Assembly (NCBI GenBank): GCA_002728135.1
Contig: PBVE01000023.1
Coordinates: 124,001 to 188,000, forward strand
Length of the DNA: 64,000 nt
Source of the DNA: Rhodospirillaceae bacterium
GTDB lineage: Bacteria; Pseudomonadota; Alphaproteobacteria; UBA828
Direction: 5' to 3'
Shown here: positions 38,217 to 48,829 of the stretch, in pieces
Numbering within the stretch: the stretch's first letter is position 1
How the letters are laid out: every line of letters starts with the position of its first letter
The notes under the pieces: model-generated
Databases searched by the model: none
The model's input: the letters and a program-made list of their open reading frames with translations, nothing else
What the model was told of the DNA's origin: nothing
Translations under genes and position numbers: made by a program

Positions 38217-38341
38217 GGCTCTGTGATGTTTATGTTCTCTTTCGAGAAAAGAAGAAATTCTTATAACTATATTTAAATTTAACTAGGTGGGCTATCCAAA
38301 AAAATATTAAATAATGAATATCCTTGAATATCAAAAGTAAG

Positions 38342-38896
38342 TTAATGCAATCTCTCACGGATAGATTTAATAGAGTTTGTGACTAGGTTTTCTGATTGTG
38401 ACTCAGTTAGTCCTTCATTTATTATAATAGCCGCTGCATTTACAGCCAAAGTTGCAGCCTCTTGTCTAACTGCTGCTAGAGCTTCTTCTTCTGCATGTTT
38501 TATTCTTTGTGCTGCTAATTCACTACGCCTTTTTAACATGTTTTCAAGGTCTTCTTTCGCACGTGCCGACTCTCTTAAAGCCTCATTATGTGCTTGTTCT
38601 ATTATTTTTTCTGCCTCAGCTTCGGCTTCAATACGTTTTGCTTCATAATCAGCTAATAAAGATTGAGCTTCTTCACGAAGATGTTGGGCATCCTCAATTT
38701 CTTTTTGTATGTTTGTGGCACGTTCATCTAATTTCCCAACTATGGCCACCCATATTTTTCTTCCAAAAGCTACAATAAAAACTCCAAAGGAAACAGCTAC
38801 CCATATTTTTGAATCACCCTCAAAAATAATAGGCAAGACTATTGCAGCGGCTATGGCTAAAACTACATCTGGATTGCGTTTTAGTTTATTAATCAT
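38342..38896 (-). CDS. atpF: ATP synthase F0 subunit b
   Basis: Peripheral stalk subunit. One N-terminal membrane segment region (about residues 10-45) followed by a long charged coiled coil rich in Ala, Glu and Arg to a C-terminal SIKSIRERLH. Together with the b' subunit just upstream it should form the heterodimeric stator of alphaproteobacterial and photosynthetic ATP synthases. The start shares one base with the b' stop (TAATG). Last gene of the F0 operon. Confidence 0.9.
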   Translation of the reverse strand: MINKLKRNPDVVLAIAAAIVLPIIFEGDSKIWVAVSFGVFIVAFGRKIWVAIVGKLDERATNIQKEIEDAQHLREEAQSLLADYEAKRIEAEAEAEKIIEQAHNEALRESARAKEDLENMLKRRSELAAQRIKHAEEEALAAVRQEAATLAVNAAAIIINEGLTESQSENLVTNSIKSIRERLH

Positions 38897-39387
38897 TAGC
38901 CCTCTCTCCTTGCAACCTTATTTAAAGCAGCAGTAATTTTTTCGTCGTCTGCAGTAAGTCCAGTTAATTTACTAGTGATTTCTTTTGTAACTTCTGCTGC
39001 AACGTCTCTTACGTTATCAAGGGCTGCTTGACGTGCATTAGCTATACGATTTTCAGCTTTTTCTGACTCAATTAGGAGCTTTGCTTCAAGTTCTGTACGT
39101 TTTTCATCTGCTTCTTGCACTACTTTAGATGCCATGTCTGCCGCTATAGAATGAGCCTTAGAACGTGCTTCTTCTAAAGCCTTCTCATATGATGCAAGTG
39201 CAGCGTTTGCTTCATCACGAAGTCTTTCGGCTTCACGAAGATCAGTATCAATTTTTGTTTGTCGATTTTCTAACGTCCGGCGAACTTTTGGAAGAGCAAC
39301 ACCCCACATGAGGATTAATAGCACCACAAAAGTGATAGCCAGCCATACGATCTGCGACAACCAAGTAGCTGAGTCGAGTTGGGGCAT
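38896..39387 (-). CDS. atpF': ATP synthase F0 subunit b'
   Basis: Second peripheral-stalk subunit. A single transmembrane helix (LSQIVWLAITFVVLLILMWGVALP, positions about 9-32) precedes a coiled coil with DEANAALASYEKALEEARSKA in part. The frame extends to an ATG at 39435, but ATG at 39387 has AAGGA six bases upstream and begins MPQLDSATWLSQ, the usual b' start; this gives 163 residues. Sixty-odd bases separate it from atpE. Confidence 0.9.
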   Translation of the reverse strand: MPQLDSATWLSQIVWLAITFVVLLILMWGVALPKVRRTLENRQTKIDTDLREAERLRDEANAALASYEKALEEARSKAHSIAADMASKVVQEADEKRTELEAKLLIESEKAENRIANARQAALDNVRDVAAEVTKEITSKLTGLTADDEKITAALNKVARREG

Positions 39388-39450
39388 ATAAAGTCCTTTG
39401 TCGGTGGTTGGCGAGGAATAGAACCACGCCAACATTCACCGTTCAGAGAA

Positions 39451-39705
39451 TCAGTTAAGACCGCCGCCCAGGATTAAGAATGCGATCAATAATGCAAATA
39501 GAGCAATCGCTTCTGTTAATGCAAATCCTAGCAAAACCGTTCCAAAAACTTTAGGGCCAGCTGCTGGGTTTCGCAAATAACCCTGCACGTAGTTTCCAAA
39601 AATATTGCCTATGCCGACTCCTACGCCAGCGAGTGCTACTACAGCAAGCCCACCACCGATAAACATACCTGCATTTGCAATTTGTTTGGCCGCTTCAACA
39701 TCCAT
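39451..39705 (-). CDS. atpE: ATP synthase F0 subunit c
   Basis: Proteolipid of the rotating c ring. Two helices: the first with the glycine-rich GVGVGIGNIFGN, the second with the ion-carrying Glu in LLGFALTEAIALFALLIAFL (one stretch around residues 58-77). The polar loop is RNPAAGPK. No extra Na-binding signature is evident, so proton coupling is assumed. At 84 residues it has the short N-terminal extension (MDVEAAK) common in alphaproteobacteria. Confidence 0.96.
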   Translation of the reverse strand: MDVEAAKQIANAGMFIGGGLAVVALAGVGVGIGNIFGNYVQGYLRNPAAGPKVFGTVLLGFALTEAIALFALLIAFLILGGGLN

Positions 39706-39772
39706 AGTCTGGATTCCTTCTGGTGTTTTATTGGTTGATCAAAATTATTTTAACTTCCACCAAAACCAAGAA

Positions 39773-40501
39773 TTAATGGCCTGGGTGAAAGGCGTCATTA
39801 AGATACAGGCACGAGAGAATAGTAAAAACATATGCTTGTAGAATAGCTACTACTACTTCAAGACCTGTAAGGGCTACCGTAATCAATATTGGTAGTACCC
39901 CTGCAGCACCCAACACTAACACAAAGCCGCCAAAGACTTTCAACATTGTATGGCCAGCCATCATATTAGCGAAGAGTCGTAAACTGAGGCTAATTGGTCT
40001 AACAAAATAACTTATAACCTCGATAACAATTAATAAGGGCAATAAAAATACTGGTGCCCCTTCTGGAATAAAAAGTTTCAAAAATTTTGGCCCATTAGCA
40101 GCAAAACCAATAACTGTTACGCCGATAAAAACAACAAGGGCAAGAATAAAAGTTACTACAATATGACTAGTAAATGTAAAAGAATAAGGAATCATTCCCA
40201 GCAGATTGCCAAATAACAAAAACATAAACATCGTAAAAACGAAGGGAAAATAGACTCGTCCTCTAGGACCAACATTATCCCTAATCATATCAGATATAAA
40301 TCCATAGCTTAATTCGGCAACACTTTGGAGCCGACCGGGTATTAACGCCCTATGCCTCATTCCTAGCAACATCAAAAGAGTTACCACGCCTACAGTAATT
40401 GCCATAAAAAGGGATGAATTTGTAAACGAAAGATCGGCCGAGCCGGCTTGTATCTCGACAATAGGGTTTACAACAAACTGTTCAAGTGGACTAGAAGCCA
40501 A
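39773..40501 (-). CDS. atpB: ATP synthase F0 subunit a
   Basis: Membrane stator subunit providing the proton half-channels. Five to six helices with the essential Arg in SLSLRLFANMMAGH and a late VVAILQAYVFTILSCLYLNDA segment. Starts at TTG (no in-frame ATG before helix 1), with GGAAGGA about ten bases upstream. Length 242 fits the family. It lies between atpI and atpE. Confidence 0.94.
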   Translation of the reverse strand: MASSPLEQFVVNPIVEIQAGSADLSFTNSSLFMAITVGVVTLLMLLGMRHRALIPGRLQSVAELSYGFISDMIRDNVGPRGRVYFPFVFTMFMFLLFGNLLGMIPYSFTFTSHIVVTFILALVVFIGVTVIGFAANGPKFLKLFIPEGAPVFLLPLLIVIEVISYFVRPISLSLRLFANMMAGHTMLKVFGGFVLVLGAAGVLPILITVALTGLEVVVAILQAYVFTILSCLYLNDAFHPGH

Positions 40502-40567
40502 AGCTAATTTATCCTTCCAACCTAGGTCCTCTTAAATAAAGACCCATAATACGTTAATCTTCAAGGG

Positions 40568-40978
40568 TTATTTTTTTCCCTCGTCGGCCTCTTTGGCCTT
40601 TTCTCTAGCTGCATCAGGATCCCCCAATTTTGATAGGTGCCCTCCGCGTGCCCAGTGAGGTAAGTCTTCCCCTGTTATAGGTTTCCAAACCACCCTAAGC
40701 GTATTCATCATCCCTGCCGCAGTGCCTAGCAGTATAAATAACAAAAGTAACCATGGCCAAGTTCCGAGCCATTCATCTAACAGCCATCCTACAGCTGCTC
40801 CAAATCCAAAACCCGCTACAATTTCAACGCCAGCCCTACCAGCCAGCCTAAAAGCTTGTCTACGAGCCAAACGCTCCTCAGGTTTATCAAGGCCAGCCCG
40901 TCGATTTTGACTTTGCCTAGCGTCACGCAGTCGTTCATCAAGTTCGTCCAACGGTTCTGGCCGCTGATCATTTTTCAT
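40568..40978 (-). CDS. atpI: ATP synthase protein I (AtpI)
   Basis: Assembly factor or accessory protein for the c ring. A charged N-terminus with DELDERLRDARQ leads to two transmembrane helices (about residues 45-65 and 75-100) including GFGFGAAVGWLLDEWLGTWPW in part and MMNTLRVVWK. The frame is open to an ATG at 41005; ATG at 40978 is nearer to GGGAAGG and gives 136 residues. First gene of the F0 operon, with a good promoter just upstream. Confidence 0.88.
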   Translation of the reverse strand: MKNDQRPEPLDELDERLRDARQSQNRRAGLDKPEERLARRQAFRLAGRAGVEIVAGFGFGAAVGWLLDEWLGTWPWLLLLFILLGTAAGMMNTLRVVWKPITGEDLPHWARGGHLSKLGDPDAAREKAKEADEGKK

Positions 40979-41032
40979 CTCAACTACGCCTTCCCTGTAG
41001 AGCATTGCGAATTAGTAGTCCAGAGTGCCGGA

Positions 41033-41061
41033 AGATTACGTTTTGACCAGACACCTGTCAA
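41033..41061 (-). promoter_or_regulatory. Predicted promoter of the F0 ATP synthase operon
   Basis: On the minus strand, TTGACA (41056-41061) is separated by 17 bases from TAATCT (41033-41038). The -35 is a perfect sigma-70-type hexamer and the spacing is ideal. Transcription would start near 41026, about 50 bases before atpI. Confidence 0.6.
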
Positions 41062-41115
41062 GCGGATTGGACTAGATATTGGGGTTAAAAATAAATAGAA
41101 AGCGATCTTATTTGA

Positions 41116-44100
41116 TTATACTGTTTTTCGCCATTGTTCAGCTTCTGTCAGGTCTACTGAAACTAGTTGTGAAACCCCCTTTTCTTCCATAGTTATTCCG
41201 TAAAGTCTATCTACTTTGGTCATAGTCATGCGATGGTGAGTGATAATGATAAATTTCGTATCAGTACTATCTACTAAATCTGATATAAGTGAGCAAAATC
41301 GACCAACATTGGTATCATCTAGTGGAGCGTCTACTTCATCCAATACACAAATAGGTGCTGGGTTGGTAAGAAAAGCAGCAAAAATTAATGCAGTTGCCGT
41401 TAAGGCTTTCTCTCCACCTGAGAGTAAAGAGAGTGTTTGTAAGCGTTTGCCTGGTGGGCTTGCCATTATTTCCAGGCCTGCCTCTAATGGGTCTTCAGAT
41501 CCGACCATTTCAAGGTGAGCATGTCCACCTCCAAAAAGTTTAGTGAACAATGATTGAAAATGTTCATCAATTTTTGTAAAGGAACCAATGATTCGTTCTC
41601 TTCCCTCACGATTTAGATCAGATATTCCTTGTCGTAATCTAGAAATAGCGGCTTCTAAATCTTTTTGTTCTGTTTTCATTGTTTCAATTTGTGTTTCAAT
41701 TTCGTTAGCCTCTGATTCTGCTCGTAGATTTACGGGGCCGATATTTTCTCTTTCCTTTGTTAAGCGTTGAATCTTGATTTCTATTTCATCCGCATCTTCA
41801 GGTATATTATCATCATTTATGCCGTAATTATTAACTATATCTTTGGGGGAGCATCCTAGGCGCTCTCTAATTTGATTTTTAGCCATGTCAGTTGCCTGTT
41901 TAGATTGATCATGAATACCCTCTTCTCTGATGAATAATTCCCTAGCCGATACCAAATTTGCTTCTTTTTCCTTTAGTTCTCTCTCTGCTGATTCAAGAAT
42001 AGATTCAGCTTGAGCTAAATTATCAGCTGCTTCATTACGTTCAGTTTCTGAATTAGCAATCTGATCAAACAATAATTTTCTTTTAGCTGCTATCGTTTGA
42101 GGTTTGTTTTCTAATTCCTCTTTATCTTGCTCAGCAATAATTTTTCGCTTCCCTAGTTCAGATAGGCGCTGAACTGCAAGGCCAGCTTGTTGCTTATGAA
42201 CAGTTGTTTCTGATAATATTTTTACTAGTCTTTCTTTCCTGTTTGAAAGTTCACGGACAGTATTCTCATAGATTCGAGTTTCTTTCTCTAGATCTAGTCT
42301 GAGCTGATCTAATTCTGCACGCTTTATCTCAAGTGATTGTCGTCTAGAAACGTTTACGGATAGTTCAGCCATTTCTTCTTCAAGTTTTATTTTCTCTGAT
42401 AATGTTTCAGCCAATTCATTCTCTACTCTTACAAAATTTTCAGCTAGGGCTTCTTTACGTGTTAATCTTGTCGCAGCCTCCTCAGAAAGAGTAGACTTTA
42501 AATCTCTAGCTTTATTTAAATAATGTCCAGCTTTCGTTGCTGTTTCGAGACTTGTTTCCATATCATGTGTAGCTTTTTGGACTTTTTGTTCAGCCAGCTT
42601 AAATAATGATCTAGCCTCTTCACACTCAGAATCAGATTCTTTGATTTCTTTTGATAATTCTGATAGGCGGTTACGTTGTTTTAGTCTAGATGCAGCGGGA
42701 GTTGAAGCACCAGCTTTAACTGTATAGCCATCCCACCTCCATAGTGAGCCTTCACGGCTGACTAATCTTTGTCCTAGTAAAAGTGAATTACGTAAATCTG
42801 ATCCCTCGTGTTCGTTTATTACCCCAATCTGAGATAATCTCTTAGACAGTTCATTTGGTGCTACAACAAATTTACTAAGAGGCTCTATACCATGGGGTAA
42901 ATCTGATAGCACTAACTTCTGTGACGGAATGGCCCAATGTATGGGGGCGTTTTTATCTGCTGGAGCTTGTAGGTCATCACCAAGTGCTACCCCTAATGCA
43001 TTCTCATAACCTGAATCTACTTCAATATTATCAACTATAGATTGAAAAGAATCGTCGGTGTCTTGCCCCAAAAGACCTTTTATTGCATTCGCCTCAGCAT
43101 GGAGTCGTTCACCTTTAGTCTCTAGTAGTTGAAGAGTATCTTTTGCTTGCCTCTCTTCATTTTGAGCTATCTTCAGCTGAGATTTGGTTTCCTCGGCTTC
43201 AATCGTTGCTTTTACATAATCTTGATTTGCAGTATGAATATTTTGTTCTGCCTGTGTTAGCTGAATATTCTTTTCTTCATCGTCTTCATTTATTTGTGTT
43301 TCTTCGGTGATATTTTTATGTTCATCTCTCAATCTTATTTCTCTTGAGTTTAGTTCATCTTTTCGAAGTTGAAAATCATTTTGTCGAGCTTCTGTAGAAA
43401 TAACGGATTCTAATAAAATACTTATTTCAGACTCTAATTTGTTTACCTCATCTCTGAGTGAGTCTTGTTTAGATTTGGCTTTACTTTCTGTATTATAGTC
43501 TAATTCTGAAATTTGAAATAACTCATCATATTCTTCAGTGAGTAAAATAATAGCTTCTTCTGCATCCTTTGAGAGTGCTTGCTCGCGCTCTATATCGCTG
43601 TTTATTTGAATTAAGTTTTGTGCTATTGAATTACGTAAAGTATTAACTTGTCGTTCCTCATCGTCTAACTGTTCATGTTCAATTGTAAGTCGTTGTAAAG
43701 TTGTTGCACACTCAGACTCAATAATTCGAAGAGGTGGAATTTTAGTTGCATAGCTTTCTCTCTCATTTGTTGCAATAGCAGTATTTTCAGAGCATTTTTG
43801 AACATCAGAGCTTGCTATTTTGATGCGCTCCTCAATTGAAACTTCAAATTGCTTTGCTTGCAGCCATCTTACATATAAGAGTTTAGCCTCCCATTTCTTT
43901 AAGTTATCAGAAATTTTGCGATACCTTGTTGCTTGGCGTGTCTGCCTTTTTAGTGCATTTAGTTGGATATCTAGCGTATGGATTACGTCTTGTAATCTTT
44001 CCAAATTTGTTTCTGCTCCACGAAGTCTTAGTTCTGCTTCGTGCCTTCGTGCATGTAACCCTGTAATTCCTGAAGCCTCTTCAAGTAGCTTACGTCTTTT

Positions 44101-44574
44101 TGATGGTTTTTCATTAATTAGATTATTAACTTGCCCTTGACCTACCAAAGCAGAAGAATGTGCACCAGTAGCAAAATCTGCAAATAATAATTGTATATCT
44201 CTTGCACGAACTTCCAGTCCATTAAGCGTGTATGTAGAACCTTGGCCTCTTTCAATATGCCTAGTTATTTCTATTTCATCACTATCATTAAATTGTGCAG
44301 GAGCTTTTCTATCAGAATTATTAAGTTTTAATGTTACGTTAGCAAGATTTCGAGCAGGACGTGTGCTTGTTCCATTAAATATGACATCATCCATGCCATC
44401 GCCGCGCATTTGTTTTGCAGAGGTTTCCCCCATAACCCATCTTAGTGCTTCGACTAAATTTGATTTTCCACAACCATTAGGTCCTACAATTCCTGTTAAA
44501 CCCTTTTCAACTTGAAATTCCGTGGGTTCAACAAAGGACTTGAAGCCAGATAGGCTGAGCTTCGTTAATCGCAC
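41116..44574 (-). CDS. smc: Chromosome segregation protein SMC
   Basis: Condensin ATPase that organises the chromosome, working with ScpA and ScpB. The 1152-residue protein has an N-terminal head with Walker A GPNGCGKSNLVEALRW, a long coiled coil interrupted near the middle (about residues 500-650) by a hinge, a second coil, and a C-terminal head with the signature LLSGGEKALTATALIF and Walker B ICVLDEVDAPLDD. Start is GTG. It follows the dsbA-like gene by about 14 bases and is likely driven by the same promoter. Confidence 0.96.
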   Translation of the reverse strand: MRLTKLSLSGFKSFVEPTEFQVEKGLTGIVGPNGCGKSNLVEALRWVMGETSAKQMRGDGMDDVIFNGTSTRPARNLANVTLKLNNSDRKAPAQFNDSDEIEITRHIERGQGSTYTLNGLEVRARDIQLLFADFATGAHSSALVGQGQVNNLINEKPSKRRKLLEEASGITGLHARRHEAELRLRGAETNLERLQDVIHTLDIQLNALKRQTRQATRYRKISDNLKKWEAKLLYVRWLQAKQFEVSIEERIKIASSDVQKCSENTAIATNERESYATKIPPLRIIESECATTLQRLTIEHEQLDDEERQVNTLRNSIAQNLIQINSDIEREQALSKDAEEAIILLTEEYDELFQISELDYNTESKAKSKQDSLRDEVNKLESEISILLESVISTEARQNDFQLRKDELNSREIRLRDEHKNITEETQINEDDEEKNIQLTQAEQNIHTANQDYVKATIEAEETKSQLKIAQNEERQAKDTLQLLETKGERLHAEANAIKGLLGQDTDDSFQSIVDNIEVDSGYENALGVALGDDLQAPADKNAPIHWAIPSQKLVLSDLPHGIEPLSKFVVAPNELSKRLSQIGVINEHEGSDLRNSLLLGQRLVSREGSLWRWDGYTVKAGASTPAASRLKQRNRLSELSKEIKESDSECEEARSLFKLAEQKVQKATHDMETSLETATKAGHYLNKARDLKSTLSEEAATRLTRKEALAENFVRVENELAETLSEKIKLEEEMAELSVNVSRRQSLEIKRAELDQLRLDLEKETRIYENTVRELSNRKERLVKILSETTVHKQQAGLAVQRLSELGKRKIIAEQDKEELENKPQTIAAKRKLLFDQIANSETERNEAADNLAQAESILESAERELKEKEANLVSARELFIREEGIHDQSKQATDMAKNQIRERLGCSPKDIVNNYGINDDNIPEDADEIEIKIQRLTKERENIGPVNLRAESEANEIETQIETMKTEQKDLEAAISRLRQGISDLNREGRERIIGSFTKIDEHFQSLFTKLFGGGHAHLEMVGSEDPLEAGLEIMASPPGKRLQTLSLLSGGEKALTATALIFAAFLTNPAPICVLDEVDAPLDDTNVGRFCSLISDLVDSTDTKFIIITHHRMTMTKVDRLYGITMEEKGVSQLVSVDLTEAEQWRKTV

Positions 44575-44588
44575 TTAATTATTCCCAC

Positions 44589-45221
44589 TCATACGTCAGG
44601 TAGAATCTCTTCAACTATATTTTGAAATTTGTTGAAGCTCATTCCTTGATCATATTTTTTCCCATTTATAATAAATGTTGGTGTGCTCTGGATAGTGTAT
44701 GTTTCATCAGCCTCAATCATCCCGGAAAGAATTTTTGTTTCCATTTCTTCATTGTTTTTGCAGGCAAGAAAGTCAGATTCCTTAATGCCTCCAATTTGTC
44801 CAATTTGTATTAGTGCATTTAGGTAGTCAGAAGATCTAGTCCAATTATCAAAAGTATCAAATAAAGTATCTATAAAAGCAAAGTAGTTATGAGAACCTGC
44901 ACATCTTGCAATAAGAGCAGCATCCATTGCTGGTCGGTTAAGTGGAAAATCACGAAATATTAGTCTAACTGTTCCATTATCGACATATTTTTTCTTTATT
45001 ATAGGATATACATCTGTATGAAAATTTCTGCAGTGTGGACATGTTAATGAGAAATACTCAATAACGGTGATTGGTGCGTCAGGTCTTCCAATTGCCATAT
45101 CCCCTGGTTTTTCCCACTCGCTAGCTCCAGCAGGCAGTGCAGACAGATGAGCCAACGGAAAAGCAGCTATTGATCCAGCAAGACCTGCAGTGCCAGCTAT
45201 GAACCATCGTCTAGAAACCAT
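44589..45221 (-). CDS. DsbA family thiol oxidoreductase, exported by Tat
   Basis: Periplasmic thioredoxin-fold oxidoreductase that forms or shuffles disulfides. The N-terminus VSRRWFIAG fits a twin-arginine signal, with a hydrophobic segment to about residue 34. The redox site is FSLTCPHCRNFH (CPHC, as in DsbA) and the cis-Pro loop is STPTFIINGK. Length 210. The DUF721-dsbA-smc arrangement is common in alphaproteobacteria; the link to SMC is positional, not functional. Confidence 0.92.
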   Translation of the reverse strand: MVSRRWFIAGTAGLAGSIAAFPLAHLSALPAGASEWEKPGDMAIGRPDAPITVIEYFSLTCPHCRNFHTDVYPIIKKKYVDNGTVRLIFRDFPLNRPAMDAALIARCAGSHNYFAFIDTLFDTFDNWTRSSDYLNALIQIGQIGGIKESDFLACKNNEEMETKILSGMIEADETYTIQSTPTFIINGKKYDQGMSFNKFQNIVEEILPDV

Positions 45222-45246
45222 TCTATTCCCCTTGTTATTTATTTAG

Positions 45247-45275
45247 ATTATAATTATCTAACCCTAACGCAACAA
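45247..45275 (-). promoter_or_regulatory. Predicted promoter of the dsbA-like/smc genes
   Basis: On the minus strand, TTGTTG (45270-45275), a 17-base spacer and a perfect TATAAT (45247-45252). The start point would fall near 45240, about 20 bases ahead of the dsbA-like ATG. TAGAT (45244-45248) and ATCTA (45256-45260) form a small inverted repeat over the -10 box. Confidence 0.55.
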
Positions 45276-45468
45276 GACTCGTTAAACATAAAAAATATAA
45301 TAATTATCCATATAAATTTTCTTGAATATTCTAATCTCTTTATATCTTCAGTCTTCAATGGCCAATTCATATAATACAGATTCTAGAGTATTATTTAACT
45401 GATTGCTATAATAGCATTCAGCAAACTTCAAAATTTTATATGAATTTTTAGGATCTAATTCAACTTTG

Positions 45469-45810
45469 TTATTTAATTTTGTTTTTGTGAGAATGATTAT
45501 TGACTGGCTCTTGAATAAAAGAAAGTTTTTTTGCAGCTCGGTATCCATAATACGTTGCAATTTGTTCTAAAATTTCTGACTCCATATGTGCCAGTTCTGT
45601 AGCGATTGGGCCTGAGACGCGTATTTGTAAAGTGCCGTTTCCCTTAAGGCGATCCGGGATTGTCACAGACGCTAATCTCACCCCCACTATTGAATGCCAG
45701 TTATTTACTATATTCCCTTCTGGGAAACCACGCTTGCCATATATCTTTCTTGTTAATTTTCGGACATTAGTTGCAAGTTGAGATGCTTGTTGTTTGTTTT
45801 GCCTATACAT
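45469..45810 (-). CDS. DUF721 (DciA-like) protein
   Basis: A 113-residue protein of the DUF721 family, relatives of which (DciA) load the replicative helicase in bacteria without DnaC. Seen: RKLTRKIYGKRGFPEGNIVNNW in part, WHSIVGVRLASVTIPDRL and TLQIRVSGPIATELAHM, the KH-like core of the family. Divergent from mutY with about 47 bases between starts. The helicase-loading role is inferred from the family; DciA identity is not certain. Confidence 0.78.
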   Translation of the reverse strand: MYRQNKQQASQLATNVRKLTRKIYGKRGFPEGNIVNNWHSIVGVRLASVTIPDRLKGNGTLQIRVSGPIATELAHMESEILEQIATYYGYRAAKKLSFIQEPVNNHSHKNKIK

Positions 45811-45857
45811 AATCTATTTTGTTTGAACATGGATAAAATAATTGTAAGTTTATAAGA

Positions 45858-46967
45858 ATGATCAATAAAATGCACCATACAGATGAATTAATTTTACATC
45901 TTCTGAAATGGTATGACTCTTTTGGACGTGAATTGCCATGGAGACAAAAGCCTAAACACCATCGAAATAAAAAAGCAGCAATACAACAAGTCCTTGGCAA
46001 TCCATATTTTATATGGCTATCAGAAATTATGCTCCAGCAAACAACAGTTAAAACTGTAATACCTTATTATAATATTTTTGTTAAAAAATGGCCTACTATT
46101 AGCTTACTTGCCAAAGCTTCTTTGGAGGATATACTAGTTAACTGGGCGGGCTTAGGTTATTATGCGAGAGCTCGAAACCTTCACAAGTGTTCTAGAATTA
46201 TCTCCATGGATCTAAATGGTAATTTTCCAAGTTCAGAGGCCGAGCTTAATAAATTACCTGGGATAGGACCTTATACTGCAGCTGCTATATCAGCAATAGC
46301 TTTTGGTTTGCCAACAATGGCTGTAGATGTAAATATAGAACGAGTTATGGCTCGCATGTATGCTGTTTCTCAACCTTTACCTAAATCGAAAAAAAAACTT
46401 TCTGATTTGGCCTCAGGTTTTATTTCAAATGAGAGGCCGGGGGATGTTTTACAGGCTTTAATGGATTTAGGTGCAACAATATGTAAACCTCAAAAACCTT
46501 TGTGTGACCTTTGCCCTTGGGCATGGTCATGCAGGGGATTAGTGATAGGTTCTCCGGCCAATCTTCCTCTTAAAACCCCTAAACTACCTATAAAACAGCG
46601 TTTTGGTTATGCTTTCTGGATTGTTAGGAAGGATGGAGCCATATTGTTAAGGCGAAGACCCGATAACGGCATGCTTGGAGGCATGATAGAAGTTACATCT
46701 TCAGATTGGCTAGAGAATGAGAGTATGAATATAGAAACAATGTCATATAAGCCTTGTTTAGCTGAATGGAAGAAATTACCTGGATCTGTTATACATACTT
46801 TCTCCCATTTTCGCCTAAATCTAACAGTTTATGCTGCTCAGATAGATGGAAGAAAACTCAGAGGTGGTAGTTGGTACATGCGAGAACAGTTTAATAAACT
46901 TGCACTACCTAAGTTAACTCAAAAAATTATAGAACATGTTGATTCAGCGAGTCAAAAAGTTTCATAA
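45858..46967 (+). CDS. mutY: Adenine DNA glycosylase MutY
   Basis: Removes adenine mispaired with 8-oxoguanine. Seen: MLQQTTVKTVIPYY, the helix-hairpin-helix LPGIGPYTAAAISAIAFG with catalytic Asp following in AVDVNIERV, the [4Fe-4S] cysteines CKPQKPLCDLCPWAWSC, and a C-terminal NUDIX-like domain (about residues 235-360) for 8-oxoG recognition with HTFSHFRLNL. Length 369 is normal. An alternate ATG lies four codons in. Confidence 0.95.
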   Translation: MINKMHHTDELILHLLKWYDSFGRELPWRQKPKHHRNKKAAIQQVLGNPYFIWLSEIMLQQTTVKTVIPYYNIFVKKWPTISLLAKASLEDILVNWAGLGYYARARNLHKCSRIISMDLNGNFPSSEAELNKLPGIGPYTAAAISAIAFGLPTMAVDVNIERVMARMYAVSQPLPKSKKKLSDLASGFISNERPGDVLQALMDLGATICKPQKPLCDLCPWAWSCRGLVIGSPANLPLKTPKLPIKQRFGYAFWIVRKDGAILLRRRPDNGMLGGMIEVTSSDWLENESMNIETMSYKPCLAEWKKLPGSVIHTFSHFRLNLTVYAAQIDGRKLRGGSWYMREQFNKLALPKLTQKIIEHVDSASQKVS

Positions 46968-46996
46968 AACTCTATTATAACCAATATTTGTGATTA

Positions 46997-48110
<1,114 letters not shown>

Positions 48111-48136
48111 CAAGTCTCTGATTTAGAAAATATTCT

Positions 48137-48745
48137 TTAAGAACGGTCCTTAGAATATTTTTTAATGGGTTTAAATGATTGTCGATGGATTGCACTTGGG
48201 CCGAGTTTTTTAATCGCAAGCATATGATTCTTTGTCCCGTATCCTTTATGGGTTTCAAAACCATATCCTGGATATTGGTTTGCCCATCTCACCATTTCAT
48301 TATCACGACTGACTTTAGCTACTATTGATGCTGCTGCTATAGACATACTGATAGAATCACCTTTTGTAACTAATGTTGTTTCTATATCAAAGCATGGTGA
48401 TGAATTACCGTCTACAAGTGCAATTCTAGGAGTTTCAGGTAGAGATTTTAATGCTCGTCTCATAGCTAAATGAGTAGCTTGTAATATATTCATAGAGTCA
48501 ATTTCTTTGACCGAGGCCTGCCCCACTCCTACAGAAGAAAATGTTATTATAGAATGAAATAAAATTTTTCTAACTCTTGGAGATAGTTTTTTTGAATCAT
48601 TAATTTTATGTGAAAATTCATAATTGTATTGTCTGTCTAAAACTACAGCTGCAGCGTAAACAGGGCCAGCCCATGAACCTCTGCCAGCTTCGTCGATGCC
48701 AGCAACTATTCCAAATGTTTTATCTTCGAGAGAGAAGTCAGGCAT
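48137..48745 (-). CDS. rnhB: Ribonuclease HII
   Basis: Cuts at ribonucleotides embedded in DNA. Type 2 RNase H motifs: GIDEAGRGSWAGPVYAAAV (Asp, Glu), ALVDGNSSP (Asp), and SIAAASIVAKVSRD with the final Asp. Length 202 is usual. It lies about 60 bases before ccrM on the same strand, the standard alphaproteobacterial order rnhB-ccrM. Confidence 0.95.
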   Translation of the reverse strand: MPDFSLEDKTFGIVAGIDEAGRGSWAGPVYAAAVVLDRQYNYEFSHKINDSKKLSPRVRKILFHSIITFSSVGVGQASVKEIDSMNILQATHLAMRRALKSLPETPRIALVDGNSSPCFDIETTLVTKGDSISMSIAAASIVAKVSRDNEMVRWANQYPGYGFETHKGYGTKNHMLAIKKLGPSAIHRQSFKPIKKYSKDRS

Positions 48746-48829
48746 GTTTTTGATACTTAAATTAAGTTATTGAGGTGCAATAAATATCTAATAGCCAAAT
48801 ATTGCACTAAATTTTTATATTTCCATTTA

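Noticed and set aside
38298-38321. Possible terminator after atpF
   Set aside because: A five-base all-AT stem followed by a T run on the minus strand; common by chance in this DNA.
41240-41518. Plus-strand frame within smc
   Set aside because: Antisense shadow of the conserved SMC ATPase head; no independent support.
45348-45560. 70-codon minus-strand frame downstream of the DUF721 gene
   Set aside because: Much of it overlaps the DUF721 gene in another frame, it has no ribosome site, and its translation shows no family pattern.
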